Positions 25,823 to 40,088 of a DNA stretch of 64,000 nucleotides are shown here, one piece after another. Numbering within the stretch: position 1 is the stretch's first letter; every line of letters starts with the position of its first letter. Origin of the DNA: Gyromitra esculenta (Eukaryota > Ascomycota > Pezizomycetes > Pezizales > Discinaceae); the NCBI GenBank assembly GCA_038503075.1, contig JBCAML010000006.1, positions 1,364,001-1,428,000 on the forward strand, read 5' to 3'. Under the pieces are notes generated by a model, which was not told the DNA's origin, did no database searches, and was given only the letters and a program-made list of their open reading frames with translations. The position numbers and the translations under genes are program-made.

Positions 25823-28800
25823 GTCTAAAGTCGCAAGAATAATAATTTTAGTCTCAGTCGATATCGGTAGTCGTCTCTATCGCAGATAGTAAAGAAGGAG
25901 AAACTGCAAATAAAATTGAAGGATAGAGAAGCGAATTAAGGAAATATAGAACAAAGAAAAGAATTAAACAATACGGCCCGCGTAAAGATGCTGTGGGTCA
26001 CTGATGAACAAAAAAAGAAGATGCAAGCAAACAAAGATGCAAGGGGACCTACATTTAAAGAAAGTGAAGCTGGTAGCTACTGAAGCCAAAAGATGGATAA
26101 TTTGCTTCGTGAACCAGTGGGCAAAAGGGTAACGAGTGACTGATGCGTGGCGAGGAGTATGAAGGCGTAGTTGTTTTGTAACTCGAGGCACAGGCGGATA
26201 CTTCAACAACTGTTGGCTCTCCTGAGCTGGACGGGACAATAGCAGTGTTTCGTAAACCTGCAATATTCTTGACTGCGCGCCATTGAATGGGCCGCCATGC
26301 CTGGTCGAGGGGTAACTCCCGAAATACACAATGACCTGCACTGCCAATCTCCCGGGACGGGCGCGTGCGACGATCCCAAAGTCAGGAACGCGAAATATCA
26401 CAGTCTCGTCAAGGTGTTGAGATCTTGGATGTGTGGCTAGGCGGTGCTGCTTCCCCTGCTGCGAGGCCGAGTTTCGTTGCATCCTCTGATTGGCTGCGCC
26501 TGCAGGCGCCTCCATCAACTTGGAACAGCAATCCATACTTCACCCTGATTTCTGCAGGGAACGTCAGAACTTACTTGTCTATTCCAGGTCCCCCTCGTGT
26601 ATTCGCTCTCGCAGCCGAGGCGACGATATCAAACCGCTAAGCAGCAGGTCTTCCAAGAAGGATATTTTTGTCAGTCCCTGATACTACCCCCTGATCTTCG
26701 GTAATCTAAGCAGGGCAATGTGAGGATTGGGGAACCGTATGCGATTCGTCACACCTTTAAAGTGTAGTTATTCCGGAATCACGCTGTTTTTTTATTTTTA
26801 TTTTTATTTTTTATTAGCAGGTCGTGATACGACTCGTTCAAGGCCAGCCTTTTGGATCCACGGGGTTATCACATACAAAATATATGAAACACCTGCTTAG
26901 CCACGTACTAGACTTCAGAAGACGGGGATAGAGGAAGAAGAAGAAAGTCTGCAGTTCTCGACTTGGACACGATTCCCTTGTCGGAGGAGCAGGTTCTGTA
27001 TGGTAAGGTGAAATTGAATGTTTAAATGATAGTGTCGCAATTCAGCTTATTTTGTGTGCTCATTTAATGACCAGGGCTATAGACCTTGAGTCCCAACATT
27101 TATCTCAACGGTTGCGCGCAGCATATTTTCAATTCTTCCTGTAGGTAGTCTTAGTGAAGGCGGTTTGCTAATTCACCGATATATTATTGGAATTCGCATG
27201 GTGTGGGGTTCTGACCGCATATATCTAAACAAGATCAATAGCTTTACGGTGTGATTTTATCAAGCTAATAGCATCTAAATAACATGGCTGCTTACTTAGT
27301 GACCAAGCTAGAATGCACCACTCGCATTTCCAATTAAACTCGTATTCCCTGTTTAGTTAGCGGGAGCCACTTTTGCTAACGGTCTGGGGGGGCGCTACAG
27401 GCAGCACCCAGCGACATGGTCGTTTCACTGTCGTCCAAATATACCGTTTTCGCCGCCCACAAGGCCAGACGCAGATAATTGCGCACTATACCATTATGAC
27501 CGAGTTTAGCTGATAACCCACTAAAGCTCAAGGCGACTAGCCGTCGTTTCAGCAACCCACAAAAGTTACAGGTCCACCTGGAAATTAAAGCTTAAGATCA
27601 AACCAAAATCTGAATGTCTCTTAAACCCTATAGGGGAGAGGCTAGATAGATAGGTAAGGCGCTATATGCTTGGGCTTAGCGTGATATAATTAGAGTGCTA
27701 ATTAGCTAGTAATGTTGGCATTGAAATATAAAGACTTATGACTGACTCGTTATTTAGCAAAAGCACTTGCTGCATCGCGTTTCGCTCTACGGATCCCGAT
27801 TTTATATAAGCGAACGACTAAACGGAGCGCAATACAGACACAAAAAATCACTGGCTACAATCAACGTTAGTCCTAACAACCCCTTTCTAGTGATTTGGTG
27901 AGACAGTTCCGAGCTCTGCCGAATAGCATCAAGCCATTGTTTCCTTCAGGGTAACCCTAGGTAGCCACAGGTAAAATTACGGCTTCTAAGCTTGCAAGTG
28001 GCACGCACGTCTGAGTGATTAGTCAAAGTGCGAGTAATTAATTACAGCCCTGCTTTGTATGCTGGATGTTAAATATTGCAACAGCAGAGGGTTTTCGTAT
28101 GAGATAGCGAGCGTTTCGAGGTGGCAGGTTTAGTGGAAAAATCGTCCCTGATACGACCACTAGAGTGGAGGCCAGTTTTGTTGACTTTAGGCTGATTTTT
28201 TTATCAGTTGCTATGTATTGTAAATGCGACTTGACTTGGAAGTTTGACTTGATACCTTCGAGTTTAGGGTATTTCTCCCGACGTGAGCAGCTACTGCGGT
28301 TGCACCTAAGCCTAAGTTGCAATGCATATGCCATACCTCGTACGGACTTTCCTGCTATAATATTTTCTGCTCACCAAAACTATCTTCAGGTGATCATGTA
28401 CCTAATGAATAAGCAACAACCTTCAGATGATCTGTTATCTACCAAGTTCCAGCATCCAACAAATCAAGGTCCAGCTGTACGTTTTATCCGTGCCGACCAG
28501 AAGATCTAGACTCCATTTTGAAAGAGTTGCTAGCTAGGAATATTTCTAGAAGCACAAGAAGTACGAAATAGCAGATAGCATTTGTAGTGAATAGGGGTAG
28601 ATTATCGTGATTTCCGAATAGACATAACAAATCCATTCTGATGGAGGGCTTGATCCGATACGAGAGCCGACGTAGCGAGATGTGACTACATACTACCAGA
28701 AGCTTAATAGTGCCTGCGAAGTGACCAGGGCATCGGAAATACGCTTTTGTGCTTTTAACAATTAACATTACTCGCACACCGAGTTACACCAAAAGAGCCT

Positions 28801-31800
28801 TGTACTCTCCACTATCCCTGTGCCACGATGTCAGCATGTTATACAGACAAAGACAACCCTTGTAGCCCGCCCTGGTTCCTGAATCTACCATCCCCCAAAG
28901 AAGATGAGCTCCGCTGCTGTCTTAGCTGATCAGATCAATTCTCCAATCAAAAGTCTACCGGTTTCTCAAAAGAGCTTATTCCGTAGAGTCACAGCTGGGG
29001 GGCCGGGGCATTCCGAGCATGGAGGGATGCCGAACAAGGTTTATTTTTGCAGAGGCTCAAATCCAACCGTTGTCGCTGCCCCCTTCCCCCTATTCGGCAC
29101 TCCCTGCTCGGCTTTCTTTCCATTCATGACTCAAGAAAATTCGCTAATCAAAAGATCAACAATAACTTTCGTGATCAAAGGAGAACGCCATATACGTGCA
29201 TAAGTGGAATGACTTGGCTGCTAGCAGGTTTTTTTTTTGTAACACAAAGTACCTCGCGCACCAACACGCACACGCGGTGTCGACATCGACTTAATGTGGG
29301 ATATAAAAACAATTTTTCCCCTCTATAATTCGGTTTCCTCGATAGAATGCGCTAATCAAAACCTCCACAAATAAGAAGAAAGAGTGTATGTTGCCTGTGA
29401 TTCTAACGCCACTTTTTCCTTTGGTCAGCGATATAAAAGTCCCATATTAGCGGTCTAGCTATAGAATAATAAAGACTCAGGGTCAGTCCAGAGGCTTTAA
29501 GGAAGGTCTAAATCCCTTAGAAAATTCTTAGGATGCTTTCCCGCTCGGCGGGGCCTCTATTGCCAAAAAAATACAAGCAGTTCTACGGATCCTCCACTTT
29601 CTTTACCGGCGGGCTCAAGGGATTCAAGGATTCGTGTCGTGCAAGCATCCGAACGATAAGCCACAGCATACAGCCTGCGAACTAGGTGAAGCACGAATTA
29701 GTAAATCCAACCATTGTCCAACCAAAAAAGGTGTTCATACAACTGGCTCGGAAGGGTAAATCCTCTGAAGCGGAAACACGGCGACTACATACACGGATCT
29801 ACCGTAGGCTGATGAACATGAATGACACAATACAGTAGCGAAATACAGTGCGGTACGATACGATGATGGGTCATTCACGGCTTAGGTCTGTGATATCCTG
29901 GTAGGTTCCAACCATCTGTGACCCGGATACTTACTTTTCTAACGCTTATGTACTTGGTGATCTTCACTGATCTGTAGATCGTTACGTAAGCGGGGATAAG
30001 AAACGTTGGTGTTTGTCACAGCTTTTGGCAACTTTTCTTTTTCTTTTTCTGTTTTTTTTTTGCCAGAGATAGAAAGAGCTACAGTGAAAAACGAGGTTAC
30101 TCTGGGGCGCCGGAAATGAAACCCTGATATGGCTACCAATATTGGACGTACATATTTAAATCTACCTTAAAAAAAGGAGGTACAATAATACATGTACCGA
30201 TCGTATGCAGGGGAGAAGACATTAGGATAGTAAGACCGAACAGGACCGAAATATTCAAAGATACATGTATTTGTGTTTCGAAAACGAACAGCTGACTCAG
30301 CAACTTTGAATATCGTGTAAGGACTTTGCAAGCTTTATGATAGTTAGTTCAAGCTACACGTACCTAGCTAATTGCAAGCCAGCATGCAATTAGACGTGCG
30401 TGTTTGTTTCTCAAATAAATGTACTACTGCAGTAGGCAATGCAGCAGACTTAAGCTTTTATTCCAATACACAATAACCAGTATCTCGGGGCCAAGAAAAG
30501 GCTAGAATACTCTGACAGTACTCTCGTTTGACGTTTTGCCAATAGCTCCACCGAAGGAATCGCTGCTTTTTATTAGGGGTGCTATTGCGAGTGATATTTC
30601 ATGACTTTGCATTTTGCAGGAAACCCCTAAATAACATTAGCCAGGCCAGGGTCAAATAAATAGTTTGATTACTACAAACTCACTCCAAATTTGGAACCTG
30701 GAAAACGCCAAACTTTGGAGCTGGCGACATTTGCCTATCGTTAATGTTCGTTTGGATCACAAACGATCACTCGGTTATTGTATATGTGTGTTGCTAAAAA
30801 ATAGACATTGGAGATTGTTTGACTGTGCTCATTTTGACTCCACGGGTCCAAATTTATAGAGAGCGAACATATACTAACTAGTACTGGAAAACTTCTTCAA
30901 CCTCTAGAACTCCCGTTCTCATCCTCTAGGGTGCCCCTTTCGGTACAGCACTATCGCCTTATAGCAATACGGTTGGCTCCGAAGATCATATTTTCACAGG
31001 GGAGTTGTTATAAAAATAGCGGATCATACCCAAAATCACACTTTGCCAGGATTAGGTTCAGCATTCTAATAAGACGGGTACTCTTATACCCGGTATCCTT
31101 TATAGGGTGATTGTATCGCACCCTTCCCCAGTATGTGCTGTTAAGTATTCGTTATACCATTCCATTGGGATACTGTATCTGTACAGGCGGAAACAAGTGA
31201 CTATTCTTAACACATACATGGCTCCATTCTATTGCAATACGCTTAACTGTTCTCAAATGTTTGGGACTCCTGTGGACCCGCCGTGCAGGACCCTACAGGT
31301 ATGGCAAGGACAGGATGAACTATGAGCTTTAGTCCGTCCAGAGCCAGATTTGAATAGGATCATAAATGATTAGCGACTCTAAATGGCTCTGATGGCTTCG
31401 GTGAGTTATCTGTGCAGGGCAAAGGGTCTGTTAAGTAACAACGTCGTCGTTATCCGTCGTGCAAACTCCACCTTAGTTCGTTCCACCATAGTTGTTCGCC
31501 TCCCCTATGACTCTGTGGTTATCCATAGTCACCTGCAGCCCCTCAAACGCGTCGTATGTTGGGGCGGACAAAAGTATGTAGTGATTGACCTCCCCCAGCG
31601 CCCCCGGGTTGCGCGTATTGGGAAAAACAGACCCCCCGTTGCAGCTGAGAATAACGAAATCTCCTAATTTATGCCGTCTGTTGGTCTTCCCGCCCCTCTA
31701 TTCCAGAGCCACTGAAGTATGTAGGCTTAAGGCTAAAATTTGCATAATTTTGCAGTTCGGCGGCCCGTCAGTCAGTCGGAATCAGTCAAGACCTAAAAGT

Positions 31801-34800
31801 CATAAGATCCAACATGCGTACGCGCCACCGCCATACACAATCGAGCATAAACCCGTAATGGCAGAAGATACTGGAGGAGGGAGATCGTTTTATTTGTCGG
31901 TTGCCCTCACCAACAAAAAAAAACTCCCTACTGTTTGGAGACAAAGCCTGGTGAGCCCACGTAGCAGTAAATTATATACCGCCACGGTCACGTGTGCAGT
32001 GGGTTAGGGTAATATTGTTCTAAGATGAGTAAATCAATGGATTTCAACCAACCACACAGCACACCAGTCCACTTCCCGCCAAAGGGAAATCTCCGAGAAT
32101 TTGGGTTTGCCTGGGTACGTACGCATTCTCAGTTATAACTCCAGGGCGACCGTACATACACATAACTCCATCCTAAGCCTACTCACACCGCTGCCCTCCA
32201 ATTTGAGGGCAACCTAATATGTATTGTAATCAGTATCAAGCTTTTCCATAAGAGTGCCACATAATCCCACCACTGTGATCTACACGCCACAGGCCTCGAA
32301 ATGCAACCGCGGAAGACATACCCAGTTAACCCATTATCGGTGGGGGCGGCGGGGTCTAGCCCCTCCCGACACCTAAAACCTCCGACACCTAAAGCATTTG
32401 CACAGCCTATCACTCGATCTGAGATCCAGATCGATCTACAGGCTAATGAAAAGCTACCGGTCCGCGCATCCGGGGTGATAGCGGCTAGAGTGCCTGTGCC
32501 ACAATGTATGTATATTGCGGTATACAAGTATCCAAAGTCTTGGGAAATGCAGATGTCGTACGAGTGGGTGGACGTGAACTTGTGCATGAATACATGTAGT
32601 TGGATATCTGATATCTGATAACAGAGGTGCGGATATTTTGGGGATTTCCTCCCACTATTATCTCCGACCTACAAGCCATCATCGACTTACAGTTATGCTA
32701 CCCTAAAGGCTGCTGCGACGGCGCTGACGGAAGGGATGTAGGTTTTGCGTTTCTGAAGCTTCGATTGGACGCCCAGTTTTGTGTATTGGGGCCTCTCTTC
32801 ACTTGGGGGTTTGGTCTCGATCTATTTCCTTCGTCCCTTTTGGGCGCGCACGTGCTTGGGCAAAGCAGTGTAGTATAGCTTTGCTTTACGACCCCACCGT
32901 ATGTTGTTCCTGACATGTCGCCCGTGATCTGTGTTACTATCCGCTCCCTCAGCAACTAAGAACACACTGCGTCCACTATGCATGTCCGACCAAGTAGCAC
33001 AGCATCTTTAGTGACACCCCAACCGGAAGCGAAGCGAGGAGCGAGCTTTCTGTGCCGTGAATTTTTTTGTGACGGTCTACGAAACCGCATGGTAACTACG
33101 CAATAACCTATTTATCCGGTATTGAAAATAAGGCTAGTGACATTGGAGAGCGGGGATTCAGGCGGGGGGTTGATACACCTTGCACCACTGTCTGTCCGTG
33201 TTCAAGACATATGAAATCACTTTGGCTGACCTCAGCGTTAACGAACCCCTGGCCTCCACAGAAGCTTGTCAGATGTTGGCTCATGGCGTCGGATTATTAG
33301 CTGAGGGCTTTGCGGTGGGTTTTAACTGGTTGAGGTTCCGATAGCACCTGAAATTCTACCGTATCTGGACTACGCTAGTCGGTTGGTGGGCAGGGGTAAA
33401 GCTCGCGAGCCTCATACAGACCACACTCAGGAAGGATTTACAGTATTGAGGAACGGATGGAAACTAATCCATATATTAGGTTTGGAAGCAACGGAACAAA
33501 AATATGTCTCTAGATCCCCTAGGCCTTGTCACTGCGTGCTTTGGTATCGCGGGGTTGGGAACCTTATGGTCAGGCGGGCCTTGCTGCTCTCGAAACTACG
33601 CCTGGGATTGCGAGAAATAAGTAATTCTAAGACCTATGAATCAGTGTCGATATTGATTTCTGTTTCTTAGGTCTCAGTACTTAAGCCTTAATATGATCGT
33701 GAGGCATTGGAAGCTGTCTAGGACCACACCACACCACCCTCACAGCATCAGATTTTCACGACATCAGAGAACATGATATCCAGTTTTATCGACCACATAC
33801 TCATTGAAGCTTCTTGTTAATTGAGGGGGTTCGTGTCCGGCAACTGGCAAATCTCGCCGTTAGTTCAAGGGTGACTGTGAGATATGCCCCTGCTAAACCT
33901 TGACCGGTTCCAATCTTCTAGGATTCGGCTGCTGATGGTTGTTATTCCTGGTTCGTCACTGAAGTCTAGCCTGGGGTGCGGGTGCGAAGGAGAACAACAG
34001 TCAGGTACTATGCATTTACCTATTAGTAGGTAGCGAGAGGTCATACTGCACCCCCGCTCTCTATATTACTTGGACCTCTTGTTGACGTCCTGTTTGATAC
34101 TTATAGTTGGCTTCAACTAAGATCGCTGTATAACTTTCACGGAATTTGGCGCACAGTATTAGACAATATTATACCCGCCACCTCGGTTTCATTGATGTAG
34201 GTGAAGGCACTTTGTCACAAACTCATCTGCTCACGCCGCTACAAATAACCGGCAAGCCGGGTCTTTAATAAAATCCCTCCCTGTATGTACGCGATCGTGA
34301 AAAACTACGGGTCATAATAAAGCACTGTCTCAATTCAATCCCGTCAGAAGGGAACTGGGGAACCTGAAAGAATATCATGGGAACATGAGAGAGCCAGAGA
34401 AACGGGTGTGGTTGAGCCGGGGAAGTTTTGGCGGGGCTACCAAAAGGAAAGTTAAGCTCGGGTGGCCTTGACCCGAACAGAGCTCTCGTTGCCAATGCGC
34501 CACCGTCGTCCGGTGCTTACCGTGGGGTTTTGTCTCGGACAAAGTTCGGTGGTTTGCGACCCCAGATTTTGAGACAGGGATTCTGTCCGAACTGCACCCC
34601 ACCTGATGCCCCCCGGTTGCATGCGGTTTCTGGTCCTCGGGGTTACAAACTGCCAAAAAAACTTCCCACCCAATCATACTGCACAATCGCAAGTTTCTCC
34701 CCCCTCAAAACTCGGTAATTGATCAGTTATGCTGCCAGATTTAGCCGAATTTTCACCATCTACTCTCATTAATCCTGGATTTAGCCACGATCCCTTTTTC

Positions 34801-35038
34801 TTTCTGAAATACTGGGGTACCGGGGGTAAAAGGTTGGGTTCCGATCGAAGGGACGAACTGCCTGATATTGGAATTAAGGAAGCTTTAAGAAGAACCTTTT
34901 GCCCTCGATCCAACAATGCTGTTTCTCTGCGCAGGAATCTCCGCCCACTACAACTGTACTTGAATTTCCTCAAGGATTCTCTGAGGATCAAAGCAACAAA
35001 AAAACACACGGTATTTTTTTCGCTACCATAATTCCACC
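25823..35038. other. Gene-poor stretch of about 9 kb
   Basis: The first few hundred bases are probably the promoter of the glucanase gene, and the last ~700 bases that of the sugar transporter. The latter contains several matches to the carbon-repressor consensus SYGGRG (for example GCGGGG near 34,432, GTGGGG near 34,522, CTGGGG near 34,812), which is weak evidence only. Between them no intact gene is supported. A MITE copy lies at 30,946-31,118. TACATGTA octamers occur at 30,189, 30,262 and 32,591. A T-rich (TTTTTA) tract lies near 26,790-26,812. The remainder has frequent stops on both strands and looks like decayed repeat DNA of unknown origin. Confidence 0.45.
30946..31118 (-). mobile_element. 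MITE, diverged second copy
   Basis: This ~173-base stretch aligns along its whole length with the reverse complement of the element at 38,032-38,190. Shared landmarks are ATCGCC-TATA at the start, AATACGG-TGG-TCCGA-GATCATATT, CAAAATCACAC/CAAAATTACCC, TTCAGCATTCT-ATAAGAC, and TATAGGG-GA-TGTA at the end. It begins next to a TA dinucleotide (30,944-30,945). Many substitutions and a few indels show that it is older or more mutated than the other copy. No coding capacity. The exact right end is uncertain by a few bases. Confidence 0.75.
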
Positions 35039-37033
35039 ATGGGGAAACTATTCACCTTTGGGATAGCGTTTTTCGCTTGTTTGGGGGTATGCCTCGATCT
35101 CTGTTCTAGAGCTTTAGAAGATTGGGGTTTTTCGTATTAACGGTGTGTTTTTTAAAACAGAGTTTCTTGTTTGGATATGATAGCGGTGTTATGACAGATG
35201 TCATCGCCTCGAAGAACTTCCTAGCATACTTCAACACCACAAAAGATTCTCCAATCCTAGGCGCGATAGTGTCAACCTTTGCGGGAGGAGCAGTATTTGG
35301 AGCTTTATCTGGAGGCTACACCATGGACAGGCTTGGACGAAGAATGTCAGTAGACGCGATAAATTGTGCTAGAAGCCGCGGAACTGACGACGAGGGGATT
35401 CAGATCTATCCAAATTGGTGCTTTTGTCTGTGTTGTCGGGGCCATTCTCCAATCTGCTTCTGCCCATTTGGCCATGATGCTTGTTGGTCGAATAATCACC
35501 GGTTGGGCGGTTGGAATAATGAGTAGTGCCGTTCCGGTGTACTGTGCGGAGCTTGCGCATCGTCAGTCTGCCTAGATGCTTTTTCTGTTTTGTTTTTGTT
35601 TTTTCGTGTGACAGCTGTTTGCTAATGTATGATATAGCCAAGACACGTGGTTTCCTGGTTGGATTGTCTCAACAGATGATCGGGTTTGGGTTTATTGTCT
35701 CAACCTGGGTGGGCTACGGTTCGGCGCATGCTTCGGATAGCAGCAGTTTCCAATGGAGATTTCCGTTGGCTTTTCAAGGGGTTCCGGCCGGCCTTCTGGC
35801 CATCGGTCTCTTTTGTAAGTTCTCTCTCCCCTTTCTGGGCCGATTATGCCGATTATTCTAATTCTTGGCAGGGTTTCCTGAATCTCCGCGTCAGCTTATC
35901 GAAAAGGATAATGAAGAGGAAGCTCTTAGAGTTCTTAAGAAGCTGCACGCTACTGGCCAGAATGACGAATGGATTAACTCGGAATTCCATGAAATTAGGC
36001 AGACTATCCTAGCCGAGAAAGCTCTCGTTGTGCGTAGCTGGAGTGTTATGTTCACTGTTCCACAATGGAGAAACCGCCTCATGCATGGAGTCATGGTTCA
36101 AGTGTTCACCCAACTTACTGGTATCAGTAAGTATCCTAGCAAAAACCCGATTTGGTTCAGCCTCCGCTAATCTTTGTAGATGTCATCAATTACTATCAGA
36201 CCACTATGTACGAAGCTTTGGGTATTCAAGGAAAGAAGGCACTCCTGGTTACCGGACTTTACAATATTGTTGGCCCTGTTACAAGTAAGTTTATCTAAAT
36301 AGCAAATTATGGCGAATGTAGTTGAATACTCATACTCTATAGATGCATTCTTCATCTTCTTCCTTATCGATCGCGTAGGACGTCGCAGGCCGCTATTATT
36401 CGGAACAATCGGGATCAGTATTTGCTTGATAATCGAAGCAGCTCTCAACTCGCAGAACACGGACGGAACCAACGGAAACCTGTCGCGTGCTGGTGTAGCT
36501 ATGATTTTCCTGGTCTCAATAATCTTTTCCGTCAGCTTTGGGCCAATTTCGTGGACGTATATGTCCGAAGTCATGGTATGTTCATCTAGGTTCTTATAGC
36601 TTGATTAGAATACGTAACTGACATATGTATTAGCCTATGCAAATCCGTGGAAATGGGAATGCCTTCGCTACCGGTATCGGTAATTGGCTTGTCAACGTCC
36701 TCTTCTCGCAGGTGTCTCCTCAGGCTTTGGCAAAACTTACATGGAAATATTACTTTGTTTTTGTTGCCTTCAGTAAGCATACCCCCCCCCAAAAAAAAAT
36801 GACAATCAGTTCCATAAGTCGTCTAATTGCTAACAATTTTCTCCCTCAATACAGACTTGGTTGTAACACTCCCAACAGTCTTCTTCGTCTTTAAGGAGAC
36901 TAAAGGCGTTTCATTGGAAGAGATCGATTTGTTATTTGGCGAACGTGCTTTGGGAAGCTTACCTGCAGATATTGAAAAGCACCGTGATCTCCAGATCGAG
37001 CATAGGGGCAAGCACGACGACACTGCGGTTTAA
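35039..37033 (+). CDS. MFS sugar (hexose-type) transporter
   Basis: Plasma-membrane sugar:proton symporter or facilitator with 12 transmembrane segments. Nine exons: 35,039-35,086, 35,161-35,345, 35,404-35,561, 35,638-35,814, 35,872-36,126, 36,180-36,284, 36,343-36,575, 36,634-36,772 and 36,855-37,033. All introns are GT/AG and 53-82 bases long; phases agree and give 492 residues. Signatures in order: FLFGYDSGVMTDVI in helix 1, DRLGRR in the helix 2-3 loop, GRIITGWAVGIMSSAVPVY, FPESPRQL (the PESPR motif) at the central loop, QLTGINVINYY in helix 7, LIDRVGRRRPLL, and FKETKGVSLEEID at the end (the PETKG-type motif). The N-terminus begins directly at helix 1, shorter than in many hexose carriers. 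No neighbouring gene is close enough to suggest a cluster. Substrate is inferred from family only. Confidence 0.94.
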
Positions 37034-40000
37034 AGTAGTTCGTTTTTTTTCTTCACGTTTGTTTTTTATGGTATAATTAGCATATGCGATCATGGTATGT
37101 AATTGAATATATATCAAGAGTATTTCTAAAAAAAAAAGTCTCATGGACCGAAGTTTTGCTTGATGTTTTGTCCGATCAAAGGTGAGGTCGGTGCGGTATT
37201 CTATTCGGATTCTATTCTTATGGATGCGAGAGTAAATCGGTAGTGCTATGGAGCCCCCAGGACTAGTACGGCGATCATCCAGACTTATTTCTACATTTTC
37301 TAGCAAGGCGGCATTGAAAGCACCTCACTTTCCGGTACTGTAACCAATATCGACAACTCGAGCGACCCCTGGATAAATGTAACGCGCAACTGGAAACCTG
37401 GGTGAAAACTGGTGATTGGAAATTTGGAAATATCGTAACTATATCCTCGTTAAGTTTACTCTACTCCAGAATAGCCTTTATGAGAACCGACCTACGGGCG
37501 ATGTCCCATAAACAGCAGAACTTAGATATTTGAAATATATACGATCGCTGTTGAGGATATATCGAGTGATAGTTGGTGACTCAAAAGTACCCTCCCACTA
37601 GCTACGTACAATCTAGGCATATATATAGGACAAACCCCAAGGCGCCAGCGGAACTAGAACGCCTCCAGTTAACTGACGATGTACAGGTATCGATATATCG
37701 GATCATGCTCAAAATACATGTAGGTATGCTAAGAACCTTATATGGAAGTTAAAGCTAAGGTGTTCTGTGACCCCATCGTGTTCGTCGTCCCCTCAGTTAA
37801 CTACATGTAGTTTAGCGTAGGTAGGTAGGTATTTGAATTGCGCCGTTAAAACTAGCAATCTGGGGAACGGATGTTGAAGGGATCTAACTCGTCGCCAATA
37901 TATTGCAAATCGAGTGGGAAAGCCGTGTCTGTAGGTTGATACATAGGTTTTTAAGCAAACCTCTCTACATTCGTTTTTGTCACTAGTTTTTTTTTTTTGC
38001 ATTTAGTGGATTTAGTGGATTTAAATAGCTACAGTACAGTCGCCCTATAAGAATACTAGTCTTATAAGAATGCTGAATCTAGTCCTGACAGGGGTAATTT
38101 TGAGTGTAGCTCGCTTTTTATATAAGAGTAACTCTTTTATAAGAATATGATTTTCGGAACCAGCCGTATTCTTATAGGGCGATTGTGTTGTAGAACCGTT
38201 TAGCTTGCCGTCTTAGGACAAATTCTTCACGTAGCTTTGATGAACCCCCCACTCACGGTTGTTAGAGCCCAGGGCCGCGTCACCACTTTTATTGCTGCAG
38301 TTACATTACCTAGGACCGTGGCGTGAAAGGATGGAAGAACGGTATATACCGCCTCGCATACGTACGTTAATAAAAAAAAAATAAAAAACCCCCATCCATA
38401 AAACACAAATTTCATCTTGGACCTTATCCACGACCTGGGAGCGAGTGAGCCACAACCAAACCGATAACAACCCCATTCATTCCAGGCGCACGCACGCACC
38501 ACCACTTCTAATCACATCACGTCCCTCCCTCCCTCCCCCGATCGAAAAGAGACACCTAAACCCAGGTAAACGGCATACATACATACATACCGATCTTCAC
38601 AAACCCATGGCTCATCGCGTATATATCCGTGTGAATCCAACCCGTCCCCCGTCGTAATCTAACCAACCCGCCCGCTCTACGGCGGATGCCGTCAATAAAA
38701 CCCCCCAACTTGATCACCAACCGGCATTGATATCAACTGTACAGGCCCTCCCCTCCCCCTCCCCCAACCCGGTAATATATCAAATTTTCGCAGGATGATA
38801 TATGTAGTAATATACCTACCACCCTAGGCGTAGAACAAGAACCGAGACGTGGCGTAGATCTACTACTAGTACATATGTTATGTAGTGTAGTGTAGTCATC
38901 AAAGAGCACTCGCTTAGTTAAGCGCCCATTTGTTCGTTGCAGCTGAAGAAAGAAGAAGACGGACAACCCCCCCCCACTGTTTAGATCGCCGTTGGGGTCA
39001 TCCATCCATCCTTCGTGATATAATAAAACGGGGGGGGTTTTTGTTCACCTCTGGTAGTTTATGTTTATCAGTAGTGTTCCCCGTTTTCTTGCTTATTACT
39101 TATACGAGGTACATGTAGGTAGTAGTCGACTTTATTATCGCTAGTGCACCAATCTACCAGGACGATCCCAAGATTACCGCCGCGCCCCTCCCTCTCCCCC
39201 CCGAACCTTGCTAAACCCAACCCCACGATCCCTGATTTCCCAGACGGTACCGATACCTCGCTCGTTTCAGATAAAGTTATAGTACCGTTGTTTTCAACAT
39301 CGCCCGTCTCTTCGGTCCCAACATGTTACCCATGATCCATGGTTCATCCCCCGGCCATCGATGTAAGATTAGGGAGAGAGAGAGAGAGATAAAATGGTTG
39401 AATAGAGAAAAAACTTTTACAGGTTCTTCCCTATTCGTTTATGTCTACCTTATTAATAGTCGCCAAAGTTCGATCGAGCTGGGTAAGTCCGCGGGAGCTC
39501 ACCCATGTACTCAAGTCAAGTCGTACGATAGATGGAATGCAAAGCGTAATGTAATTGCTTTGAGTGAAAAAACAAAACAAAAACAAAAACAGAAACACTT
39601 GCTTGACTACTGTACTTATTTACTCCTGAAACCGGTAAATATCTTTTTTTTCTTCCCACCAAGCCTTTAAACGGCCTTCATTGCTATTCATATCGCAAAA
39701 CTTGCGCACCACACCGCCATCGACTGACCCCCAAACCCCCCTCGCCCCCGTAGAAGAAACACAAAAGAGAGAGAGAAAGAGAATTCGTATAAAAATAAAA
39801 AGGTCATAAATTTTTAAGGAGTTGGAAATATAAGGTAATTTGTACGAAATGAGAAAAAAGGAGGGCAGCTGCAAGCACTCAAAAACTCCGCAAGCAAAAG
39901 CAAAGCTAGTTTTATTGTACAAAGAAAGAAAAAAAACGTATGGCTGTTCGTTTCAGAATACCAAGAAAAAAATAAAAGGTTAAATGGGAGATTACATGTA

Positions 40001-40088
40001 GATAGCCACTATCATCTAGAAAAATCTTTCAATCTCCCAAGAAAAATCTTTTCTTTATATTCGAAACTATCGAGATATATATAACCCC
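37034..40088. other. Intergenic region with a MITE and simple repeats
   Basis: No gene is supported. It contains the MITE at 38,032-38,190 and TACATGTA octamers at 37,715, 37,802, 39,110 and 39,993. A TAGG repeat lies near 37,815, CATA repeats at about 38,572-38,590 and a GA repeat at about 39,372-39,388. Several C-rich and A-rich tracts also occur. The 3' flanks of the convergent transporter and DUF1996 genes lie at its two ends. Confidence 0.5.
38032..38190 (+). mobile_element. MITE with Tc1/mariner-pogo-like terminal inverted repeats
   Basis: A 159-base element with terminal inverted repeats of about 25 bases: CAGTACAGTCGCCCTATAAG at the left end, and its near-complement ending in CTTATAGGGCGATTGTGTTG at the right. 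It is flanked on both sides by TA (38,030-38,031 and 38,191-38,192), the TSD of the Tc1/mariner superfamily. The TATAAGAAT phrase of the termini recurs inside (near 38,075 and 38,135), and a small palindrome AAGAGT-ACTCTT sits in the middle. It has no coding capacity and would need a transposase supplied elsewhere. A diverged relative lies at 30,946-31,118. Confidence 0.88.
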
